From Shinisaurus crocodilurus (Eukaryota > Chordata > Lepidosauria > Squamata > Shinisauridae), in assembly GCA_021292165.1 (NCBI GenBank), contig CM037877.1, positions 299,910,726 to 299,974,725 on the forward strand: 64,000 nt of DNA, given 5' to 3'. The notes beneath the pieces were generated by a model, which was given only the letters and a program-made list of their open reading frames with translations, was not told the origin of the DNA and searched no databases. Made by a program: the position numbers and the translations under genes. Shown piece after piece: positions 1 to 12,000 of this stretch (the stretch's first letter is position 1; each line of letters opens with the position of its first letter).

Positions 1-3000
1 TGTTCCTCAAATGCAACATGGATAGGTTTTATGAAGTACAGCAAGTTTATTTTTTAAAATCATTTTCCTAAAATGCAACCTTTCAGACATTTTGGGTTTG
101 TCTGCCTGGTCTGTTCTTGCCAAAATCAGTGGCAGAGTTTTGAGAGAAAAAGGCACACTTGTGCCTAGAATTTATTTAAGCCACACATCTGAAGTAGCCT
201 TATTTTGTTGGGGGGAAAACCCATTGATTTTAATAGGGACTCGTGGAGTCAGCTTTGGGAGTGACTCGGGACTCGTGAGTCACGATTTTGGACCAAGGAC
301 TTGGACTCGGACTCGAGACTCGGGTCCAAAGACTTGTGACTCGAGACCAAGGACTCTTCAACATCCCTGCCTGATGCCCTGCAGATGTGCTGGCTACAAC
401 TCCCATCACAGCGAATTTTTACCCCACCCTTCAGCCGAAAAAGGCTCCCAAAGCGATTTTACAAACATTAATAGTGAGGCAGCCCCTGCCCTCAGGCTTA
501 CAATCTAAGAGCCACAACACAAAAGGAAAAGGGATCGGGAGGGAAGAGGCAGGCACCTGTCCTTAGTTTCAGTTTGTATAGGTGTTCTTTCTGGCAGGGA
601 AGGGCAAAACAAGCTCCCGGCCGCTGCTCCCTCTCCGGATGACATCTGGGGTCAGGCTGGCAATACCCTTGCCATAGGAACCTGGGAAGCGGCCTTAGAC
701 TGAGTCGGACCCTGGGTCTCCATCTGGCCCAGTATTGTCAACACTGACCAGCAGCAATGGCTCTCCAGGGTTCCAGGCAGGGGTTTTTCCCGCCCTGCCA
801 GGAGATGCTGCTGGGAATCGAACTCAGGACTTCTGCTCGCAAAGCGGGGGTCCACCACCGAGCGACAGGCCCACCCCTGCCATGATGTTCTCCTGGGAGG
901 CAGGGGGGTGCAGCCTCCTAGTGGTCCTTAGTTCTCTGGATGAGAACTGGCTGGGGGATTATGGGAGTTGTAGTCCGACACATCTGGTGGGTGATGGGGG
1001 GTGGGTGGGAAGGCTGGACTAGGCGGAGAACACTCAGGAACAAGCGACAATTCAAGCCCCTTCCCAGCCTGCGGGAGAAGGCGGGCGAGGCGGAGGGCGA
1101 AGCACAGGTCTCTCAAGAAGAGCGCCTGGATCCCTTTGCGGGATCAGGCCGAAGGCCAGCATCCCCACGGCCCCCCACCCAAGCTCCCTGCAAGCCAAGC
1201 GTGGAGAGGGCAGCCTGCGCCATGTTTTGCCCGCAGCATCTGACACTGAGAGGTAGCCCCCCCCCGGGGCATGGGGGTCCCCCCCCCGCCACGTTGGTGG
1301 CCTCCCCCTCTGTCAAATCCCGATTTCCTCTCCCTCGTCCCTTCCTGCCAAGGGAGCACAGGTACGACGGGCATCTGCGAAACTGCGGGCAGGAGCCGCC
1401 CGAGAGCTGGCTGGCACCCTGCCACCAGCTTTATCCATCACACCGCAACAGAAAGTCAAGTCTGAACAAAGAATGTGTTTCTCTACAAGTTACATCCGTT
1501 GGTTAATTTCTAAAAAGAGAAGGGGGCGGGGCTGGTCCCAACTCCAACAGGAAGCGACGCCCTCTCGCCTGGAAGACCCACTGCCCCCCGGGAGTCGAGC
1601 CCCACGGGACACGATTCAAGAAACATGCTTAGACTGGCCACGTCTCTTTGTTGGCAATCCGGCCTGGATTGGGTCTCTGCCGCAAGCGGAGGGCGTTTTA
1701 ACCTTTCCCACCTTAAATTCTTCCCCCGCCCGGCCCAAAGCTAGCCTTGGTCCTGATCCGTAGCATTTGGGGGATTGTATACTGCTGTGTTTTTAATTTA
1801 TTTGTTTTTATGCTACATTTTAATTAAGACTTTCTTAATCTGGATTTTATTGTTAGCTGCCTTGAGCGCCATTTCTGGGGGCACAAAGGCAGGATAGAAA
1901 TTAAACAGACAGACTTTCAGCTGGAAAATGGCACAGTAGGGGAAGAAAACAGTTCAAGATGCTGGTGCTCAACTTTAAAGCCCCAAACTGACCCGAGGCC
2001 TGTCGCTTTCTCCCGCGCAAACCTGCCGCTATATTGAGATCCTCCTTAGATATCCTTCTCCAAGTTCTCCTGCCAGATTTTGAGATCAAGCAGGTGGTAA
2101 CTGGGGGAAGGGCCTTTTGGGTGGTGGGACCCTGCCTCTTATCACTTGGTACCACTTTGGTAAAGACTTCTTTTTTACTCACCTGGTCCTTTCAGGGCTA
2201 ACTTTTAGATTTTAACCTGGAGCTTTATTCGCCTTATTCTGAGGCTGAGATTGTGCTGTTGCTCTTGCTTTTAATAACCTGTTGGAATTGTTTCACAGAT
2301 TTTAATCTTTTTAGGGTGCACTCCTATGCATATTTAGACAGAAAAAAGTCCTACAGTTCCCAGCATTCCCCAGACAGTCCTACAATTCCCAGCATTCCCC
2401 AGCCATCGTGGCTGGCCGGGGAATGCTTGGAGTTGTAAGCTGGCTGAGGAATGCTGGGATCTGTAGGACTTTTTTCTGCCTAAACATGCTAGGATTGCAC
2501 CCTTAACATGTAAGCTGCTCTGAAGGTCCTTTGACTAAAGTGCAGACTAATGAATATATGCAACGATAAATAATAGTGACATAAATTCAAGGTGTGTGTG
2601 GAGTTGGGCTGCAATTGCTCTGTACGGAAGAAATGCTCTCTGCTTACCAGGGATGGGGACTCGGACTCGAGGACTCGACTCGTGAGTCGGACTGAGTCCC
2701 CCCTCTGACTCGACTCGGACTCAAGTCCCAATATTTTTAATGGGACTCGAGACTCGACTCGGGACTCGAGACCAAGGACTCGTCAACATCCCTGGGCTGT
2801 TGACGAGTCTTCTGGCTGTGCCAGAAGGAGCGCGATCACCGGTGAAGAGCGCATGGAAGCGAGGCGCGCCGCTGCTCGGCCACTATGGACAGCTACCAGG
2901 AGCGCAGCCCCAACGATGTGTTGAGATTTATTTTGATTGATGTGTTGTTGTGGGGGGTTTGGGTTAGGGTCAGACATTTTGGGTTTGGCTGCCTCTGCCT

Positions 3001-3821
3001 GCCTGTTTGGGGTTCCCTGCCTCCTCTGCCTGCCTGGTTATTTTGGGTTTGTCTGCCTGGTCTGTTCTTGCCAAAATCAGTTGCAGAGTTTTGAAATAAA
3101 AAGGCACACTTGTGCCTAGAATTTATTTAAGCCACACATCTGAAGTAGCCTTATTTTGTTGGGGGGAAACCCCATTGATTTTAATAGGGACTCGTGGAGT
3201 CCGTGTTGGGAGTGACTCAGGACTCGTGACTCGTGAGTCACCATTTTGGACCAAGGAGTCGGACTCGGACTCGAGACTCGGGTCCAAAGACTCGTGACTC
3301 GACTCGTGACTCGAGACCAAGGACTCTTCAACATCCCTGCTGCTTACACCTAGAGGTACTCAGGTTTGTATGGCATTTTTATACATTTGGAAATTCACTA
3401 AAAAACGGAGAAATGGAAGCCATTGCCCTTCTGTCCCTATGCACCCCCACCCCACCTGAGATGAGATTGGCTTGTAACTCCAGGTGACTCGGCTGGACCC
3501 TGTCCTAAAATAGCCAGAAAGCATCTTCCAATATTTACATAAAATGTCCTAGGCTTGGGTTGATGTTGCTTCCCCACCTAACGGACCGCCGAGGGGGACA
3601 CTGGCTCCAGTTGTTCAGGTTGCCCTCAGGCCACCGAAAGGAGCCCCCCCCCCCCCGCAGGAAGGCTGACCTACGCCGAGAACCCACGGGGAAGTCCCGG
3701 CGTTGCCCCCACCACCACCGATGCCACGCTGGAGTGACCGCTCACCTGGCCATCCACAGGTGGGTGTGTCGTCCATTGCAGGTCAGCCGTCTCCAGCTTG
3801 GTGTTCATGAGACTTTCTAGA

Positions 3822-3853
<32 letters not shown>

Positions 3854-6000
3854 GAGGGGCGTTTTATTTCTTTGCCAAGAGTGCGTAAGACACAACACAA
3901 GAGTGTACAAACACAACACAAGAGTGTACAAACAACGCTCTCTTTGCACGAAAGGTTGCAGTGGAGGGGTTTATGGTCTGGTGTAGCCTTCCCCAACCTG
4001 GTGCTTACCAGATGTGTTGGACTACAACTCCCAGCATGCTGGGAGTTGTAGTCCAACACATCTGGTAAGCACCAGGTTGGGGAAGGCTGATGTAGTAATT
4101 GCAGGTAGGCAGGTAAAGCGACCCGTTGGGAGTGAGCCCTTCATCAAACCATCAAAACCATTGATTTTAAAAAGAAAATCTGCTTTCTTAAAAAAACAAA
4201 AAAACCCCCCCCGCAATTACATTAACCTGTGTACCTTCACACGCACACACACACACGTGTAAAATGTTATCTGAAGTAATGCAAACCTATTACGCTCTCC
4301 ATAATTTTTAAAATCTGAACCCTTGGGCCTCTTCAGTTAAAGCTTTTCTTGGTAAAAGAATAAACCAGGGGCAAAACTGCAACTCTTTGAGGTCTAGCAG
4401 CATTCCAAGCACCCCACCACCCACCACCGGTCCTGGATTGAATTTATTATGGTGCAAATGACGGATATTTAGCCATTGTCCAGCGAACAGCACAGGGATT
4501 TACTTTCAACCTCAGGGCGAAGACACGGCTGTATTTCATTGCGGACAAACACAAGTTCACTCTTCTAGCAACCCGGTAAAATGCCAACTTGATCAGGGCA
4601 ATATGAGTTAGAAAGTTGAAAATGAGACTTAAATCAACAATTTAAAACCAGCCCCTTTTCCGGGTGGTTCAAATCGTGGTGTAAAACCGTCACGGCGCAA
4701 ATCTGGCCGTCCACCCACCCCGTGGGTTGGCACCAAGGGCAGGCAGGACTCCTGGGTTCTCTTGAAGGAAATGAGAGACTGATGGGAAAACTGGAAGCTA
4801 GGACACCTGGGTTCTCTGTGGCGGTAGCAGGGTGCGCAGCGCACCTCGCTTCCCATTATTGTCTCCTCAGGAGGCAGCAAACGCCCCACAACTCTCCCCC
4901 CCCCCCCGTCCACACCACCGCTTTTAGGCAGGGATGGGGACTCGGACTCGAGGACTCGACTCGTGAGTCGGACTGAGTCCCCCCTCTGACTCGACTCGGA
5001 CTCGAGTCCCAATATTTTTAATGGGACTCGAGACTCGACTCGGGGCTCGAGACCAAGGACTCTTCAACATCCCTGGGCTGTGCCAGAAGGAGTGGAGAGG
5101 AGCGTGATTGCTGGTGAAGAGCGCATGGAAGCGAGGTGTGCCGCTGCTCGGCCACTATGAACGGCTACCAGGAGTGCAGCCCCAACAGTGTGTCAAGATT
5201 TATTTCGATTGATGTGTTGCATATTTGGGAGAGGCAGAAGAAGGACCTGAGATTACTCTGTGTGGCTGCTCTGAGTGTGTTTCTGGTTCCAGCAAGTACC
5301 CCCATTGATTTTAATAGGGACTCGTGGAGTCAGCTTTGGGAGTGACTCATGACTCGTGACTCGTGAGTCACCATTTTGGACCAAGGACTCAGACTCGGAC
5401 TCGAGTCCAAAGACTCGTGACTCGACTCGTGACTCGAGACCAAGGACTCTTCAACATCCCTGCTTTTAGGATTATCATCTCCACCTGAGCGTAGAAAGCC
5501 AAAGTCACAGATATCATGATGCGTGCCTCGTTAATTCATTTAAATGTATGCAAATTCCCTAGAGACTGAACTCCAAAAATAATACCTCAGCACCCAGGTG
5601 GCCAGAGACCCAAACCAGATTCACACACACACACACACACACAAACACACACCCCTGTCCTGCTTAAGAAACACACACGCACAGCAGCTCGTGGGGCCAA
5701 TATATAAACTGGTGGCCTCTGCTACTCTGCGCTCGGCAGATTCTGGAACGGAGCAGGACTCCCAAAGGGTCAAAGGTGGACACTCTCAGTGGCGGAATAT
5801 TTATAAAAGGCCGGACTCGCGTCATTTCCCCAAGCAGCCGCCGCCGCCACCGCCCAGGGCCAGGAAACCAACTCCCACCACTTCACATCTGGACCCCCCC
5901 CCCCCGCCTTCGGCCTGGCTCAGCAAACACGTCCCTGCTCCGGATGGCTCCTCTGCCACCCCCGTTTCAACGGCTCCCCTCAGTTCAGACCGGCACCCCC

Positions 6001-6033
<33 letters not shown>

Positions 6034-9000
6034 TCCTGGCTCACGGGGGGTGGGTGGGGGGTGGCACGGAGGGATCTATGCGGCGGCCCCTCTCGGCTGC
6101 CAAGGTCACCTGCGGAACAAAAGGGCTCTTGTGCTCGCAAACACGCACACCCCTCCGCTCCCAGGTTGCAGGACAGAAGGGGCTTGCGGAGGGGCAGAGC
6201 GGAGGGTCCCGGCGGCCGGGACGCCCGGGTCCCCTGCCTGAAGTGTGGGGAAGCGGCGGCGGCCGCAGAGAGCGCAATTCTGTGGCACCATGAAAGGGAG
6301 GAAAGGCACGGGGGGACGGGGGGACGGACGGACCCCAGGGCCTTCTCGACGCCTTCCCCGTCCCTGGCCAGTATCGCAGTTTCCTCCACAGACAAGAAGA
6401 ACGCCGGCTGGTTTTGCATCCGAGGGAGCTGGGTTCAAGTCCCTTATTGCGCAGCCTTGGGCGTGCCGCGCTCCCGCACTTTACGGCCTCAGTCGCTCCC
6501 TGCAGTGGGCGGAAATGAAAGGTGGGCGCACAAGAGGCCGACTCTGCAGAGCGGCTGTTGAGGGGGCAAAATTTTAAAAAGGCTAAATAAATGATGAAGT
6601 ATCTCTAATCTAGCCGCTTGTCTGCTCACTCTCTCTCTCTTTCTTTCTCTCTCTCTCAAGGGCCGTCTGTGGAGCCGTTTCACCTCCACCAGAGCCCCCA
6701 CCCTCCATCAATGCACCCCCCTCCCACCCCGCCTAAACAGGTGGCAAGCAACCCTTCCCCCCCCCCCTTTCCCATCCTGCACCCCTTTCTTTTTTCTCCC
6801 TCTGCAGCGGGTCCCCCAGCCCAGCTGACCCAGGAGGGCGCCGGCTCCCCGGAGGCAGAAGAAAGGACCGCTCCCCAAACCCCAGACCTGGGCAAGGTGA
6901 AGCGCAAGAGGGAACTGAAAACACAACAGGCCTTTTTTCCTTCCCCCCCCCCCATCACGGTAACTGGATGCTGGGACAACCCGGGGGAGGGGTGGGTGTC
7001 AGCTGGGGCAACTGGGAACTCTGGGTAATTACAGGGTGACTCCGCAGTTGGTTGCGACGCCCGAGGGGCAAAACCGGGTGGGACGGGAGCCGGGGCGGGC
7101 GGAGGGAACCATTACAGGGAGCTCGGCGATTTTCTCTTGTGCGCACGCATGGAGGGTCCCGCTTCGGAGCTGGGACCGGCTGGCAGGGGTGGGGGCCGTT
7201 TCTGCACATGGGGGGGGATACCTTGTGGCACCCGTAAGACTGACAAAGGGATGGGTGGGGGGGCTTTTGGCGGAAGCTCCTGCCGCCATCAGCCTGCGGG
7301 TTTTAAGGTGCCACGAGAGCCACACTCCGCCCCTGCCCTGCCAACCTGGTGGCCTCCAGACATCTTGCACTGCAACTCCCATCATCCCCGTTGGCCATGC
7401 TGCCTGGAAATGATGGGAGTTGCGGTCCAAGTCGGGGGAAGGCCTGTGGTTCGCGCTGGCTCAGCTTGTCTGAGTGTGGAAAGCTAAGCCGGGTCAGGCC
7501 TGGTCGTTACTTGGGTGGGAGACCCCCTCCTCCAGTTCCCTGCATTGAGCAGGGGGTTGGACTAGATGGCCTCGTAGGCCCCTTCCAACTCTATCTATGA
7601 AGGCTGCGCTGGGTGGCTTGCTTCTGTCAGAGACTAACATGGCAGCAGACACACACACAGCCCGGCCAAGGAACAGGCCACTTCTGGGGAATGCAGGATC
7701 CAGCCCGTTCCCAGCCCCCATCAGGGCCCCCAATTTCAAGCCGGCCGCATCCACTTCAGTTCAACCCCCCCCCCCCCATTCTCCGTCACACGCACCAAGG
7801 CCTCCTGTTTTCTCCACCCATCATCTCACACTCATTCCTGTCTAAATCCATCCCAGATGTGTGAGGACTTGACTACACAAGACCGAGAGTGGGTTTCAGA
7901 AAGTGTGTGTTTGTGTGTGTATCGGGGGGGGGGGGGTGAGATTCGAGGGCACTAGGACTCCTGGGTTCCTTGGGAAGGGAGCGGGACACACTTTGGCTGG
8001 AGCAGAAAACGCTGAGAACCAGAACGCTTGCTTAGTTCTTGGCGTTGGGGGGGTGGGGGGCACGGAACAGGTTACGGCAGGTTGAATCGGCTGTGTGTGT
8101 GTGGGGGGGGGGAGCCAGAACTCCTGGGTTCTTCCCCCAGCCGACAAGACCAGCTCCGCAAACGCACCAGGACGCCTTCCAGAAGGACTCGTGAGCCCCA
8201 ACCGCCTTCCCCGCCCGCCCGCCCGCCCGCCCGCCCACCCCAGCATGGAAAAAAAAGGCCACACCCTGTACTGTGCAAAGAGTTTATTAATTAAATCCAG
8301 GGCACGGTTCCCAGCACACTCGTTAATACACCGCTTATTGCTTAATTACAGGCAGCCGCGTCCTGCCCCCATGGGCAGAGAGGGGCCAGGTGTCTGTGGG
8401 GCTAATAAACGCGCCTTTAATAGCCCCCCTCGGAACAAGAAACAATGCCATATAATTCCTGCCCCCCCTCGGCAGGAATCTGCAAAAGGGAGGGCATGCC
8501 GCAGCTCGCCCCTTCCCAAACACACACACACAACACAGGAGGAATCACTTGAATCAGCCTAAACCAGCCCTCTGCGCCCTCCAGATGTGTCGGACGACAA
8601 CTCCCAGCATCCCCCAGCCAGCAGAGCTGGCTGGGGGATGCTGGGAGTTGTCGTCCGACACATCTGGAGGGCGCCAGGGGTGGGAAAGGCCAGGCCTAGG
8701 CTCCAGAACTCAGGTTCTCCCGTGGATCTTGCAGAGTCTGAAACCGCCAGGATCACCGCAGCCCACTAGAACCGCCTTTTACGTTTGCAAAGCGAGCGTG
8801 GCACAAGCTGCGGGGGGGGGGGGCGGCTGTTAAGTCAAAGCGCGCTCTCCAGGAGGGCAAAAACGTTAAGGAGGGAACCACCAGCCGAACCTGCTCTAGT
8901 TCAAATTTGCTCGCCACCGGCGAGCGCGCCTTTTAACCAGGCGAGCGCAGCAGCAAGAAGGGCAGCCCTCCCCCAGCTTTGGGCGTTGTGCGGGGACTGC

Positions 9001-12000
9001 CCCCGTCATCCCGGAGGGACTTGAAAAACAGTGAGGCTTTCTTGCTTGCTTGCTTGCTTCTTTTCTTTTTTGCAAGAAGCCAAACAATCCAGTGCGCTGG
9101 GGATGAGCCTTCGAACGCACGCCCAGCCGAGCGCAGGGGAGGAAAGCAGGGGTCCCTCCTCACAGCCCCCAGTCACCCCTGGGTTTTGCACGCGGCGTTG
9201 ACATCGCAGGAACATCGGAAGCGGCCTTCTACCGACTCCAGCTAGCCCAGGACGGTCGGCACCGACTGGCAGCAACGGCCCTCCCTCCTCCGGGGTTTCA
9301 TGCTGGAGCTTTTCCAGCCCCACCCGGAGACGCTGCTGGGGGTCGAACCGGAGACCTTCTTCAGGCAAAGCGGGGGGGGGGCTCCGCCACTGAACCACGG
9401 CCCTTCCCAAAGACCCTGCCACGGCGGTCAAAATGCGCAGACACCTAGCCAAGTGAGTTGCAGATCAAACTAAGGCCCACCCAGCATCTCCGGGTAGGGC
9501 TGGGGGAAAAAAAAACCCCGTCTGAAACCCGGGAAGCCACGGCTGCCCGGCAGGATACGTAGGCAAGGCAGGGCTACAGGGACCCAGGGTCTGAACCTGG
9601 CGTGAGGCGGCTTCTTAAACCCCCGGGATCCTTCGCAGGAATCCCGGCAACCAACCGGTGCTAGGTGGTCCTCCAGAAACTGGCCGCGGGCCGGGAAGGA
9701 CTGCAATACTGGCCTGCCTTACAGGGTTGTTGTGACAATGACCAGAGGATGCATGTGAGTGCTTTGGACACCCAAAAGCACTATTCGCTAAGCATCAACA
9801 CGGCTATTTTGAAGCTGGAAAAGGGCAAGCATGACCGTCACGAGGTTGGGAGGTTCCCCCCCCCACAAAGAAAAGCTGGGTTTTTTTTTTTTTTTTTCCA
9901 ATCACGAAAAACGAGAGTCAACAGGAGGGGGCGGGGTGGGTGGGTGAAGGCCTGACAGAGGCCGATGAACTTATAAACGGCATGCGGAGCATCGGCAGTT
10001 ATTTCCTCTATCTTGCAACACCAGAGCTCCGGGTCATCCCATGAAAGTGACTGGAAAGAGGCCAGGCACAAACAGGAGAACGCCGCCCCTTCGCCCCAAC
10101 ACAGAATTCGCTGCCCCCACTTGTAATTTATTATTTCTTTCTTTCTTTCTTTATTATATTTATTAATCGCCCATCTGGCCAGTCACCTGGGGACCCAAGC
10201 TTGGAGAACACTGGTGTAAATAATCCAGTCTGGGCAGGAGCAGGTAGTGTCGTTTTTTTAAAAAAAAGAGAGAGAGAGAGAGAGAACCTTTTATTAAACA
10301 ACCAAAAAGGATACTTTAAAAAAAAAAAGTTTTAAATTAGCATTCTTTTCAGGGGAAGGAGCTTTCAGAAGTTCCTCTGTCCTGCAACTCCATCTCTGCC
10401 CCCCCCCAACCATACAGCAGCTCCCCCTGCCAAATTCCACTTACATGACTTACGTGCTGCACCTAGGGAGAGGAAACCAAATGCAGAGTTACAGAATGGG
10501 GGACACTTGGCTCAACAATACCACAAGTGAGAAGGATCTTGGAATTGTGGTAGATCACAAACTGAATATGAGCCAGCAATGTGATGTGGCTGCAAAGAAG
10601 GCAAATGCAATTTTGGGCTGTATTAATAGAAGTATAGCTTCCAAATCGCGGGAAGTGATAATTCCCCTTTACTCGGCACTGGTTAGGCCTCATCTTGAGT
10701 ACTGCTGCGTCCAGTTCTGGGCACCTCACTTTAAGAAGGACATAGACAAACTGGAGAGGGTTCAGAGGAGGGCAACAAGGACTGATAAATGATGGAATGA
10801 TGTCCCAGCAGCTTAACGGAGAAAAGGATTAGACCAGTGTTCTCCAACCTTGGGTCCCCAGATGTTTTTGGCCTACAACTCCCAGCGTGCCCCAGCCAGC
10901 GAAGCTGGGAGTTGTAGGCCAAAAACATCTGGGGACCCAAGGTTGGAGAACACTGGATTAGTTGCAAGAGATGGGAGGCAGGCCTGGCCTTGACTATTAG
11001 ACGCAATCGCTAAGCAGAGCTTCTGTGGCCAGGGGCAGCATATCTCTGAACACGTAAGAGCCGTGCTGTATCAGACCCACAAGCCGGACATGAGCGCAAC
11101 AGCATCCCTCCCGCCCATGTCCCCCGGCAACTGGTATGCATAGGCCCAGGACCGGTGCAGGGCAGTTTGGCGCCCCAGGCGAAATAATATTTAGGCGCCC
11201 CCCCCTCTCCAAAGCAATCCTGCTCTGCAAAAAAAAAAAAACCCTGCGCCGCCACCACCAACCTACCTTCACACACACCCCGCCCTGGCGGCTGCTGCTG
11301 CCTCCTCTTCCTCCTCCTCCTGAAGTGACGCGACGGGACCCCCGCACTGTTTTTTGCCGGGGAAACCATGGCAACAGGGCTGTTTAAGCCCTGTTGCCCT
11401 GGTTCCTCCCGCCAAAACAACGCGGGCGGGGCTCCGGAAGCGACGCGACGCGGAGAAGGTAGGTGACGGGGGGGTCGGGGGGGTGGCGATGGCGGCGGGA
11501 GGCGTAGCGGCGAGCGATGCGGGCGGAGGCGCAGTGGCGAGCGGGCTGCGGAGGCGCAGCGGCGAGCGGGCGGGCGGGGGGAGGCGCGGCAGCAGGCGGG
11601 ATGGTGGGGAGGCGTGGCAGCGGCGGGCGGAGAGGCGGAGGCTTGGCAGGGGCGGCGCAGCAGAGGCCTGGCGGGGGCGGCGCAGCGGCAGCGAAGAGGA
11701 GCGCAGCGTTTTCGCGCCCTCTTCAGCCGCGCGCCCTAGGCAACCGCCTAGTTTGCCTAGCGGTAGCGCCGGCCCTGCATAGGCCTCTGATACTGGAGGA
11801 AGCATAGACCCAATCAGGACTGTGTTGTCAAGAACAAATCCTGCCAGACTAATCTGATCTCATTTTTTGATCGGGTCACCTCCCTTGTGGACTGTGGGAA
11901 TGCTGTGGACATTATATATCTGGACTTCAGCAAAGCTTTCGACAAAGTGCCTCATGATATCCTGATTAGTAAGCTAGCTAAGAGTGGGCTAGATGGAACA

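Noticed and set aside
5598..6561. Long overlapping open frames (over 230 codons)
   Set aside because: They run through C runs and (CA)n in GC-rich intron sequence, have low-complexity composition and no recognisable domain.
7442..7601. Functional 5S rRNA gene
   Set aside because: Only the middle of 5S is present, and it is fused to a CR1 tail in five copies.
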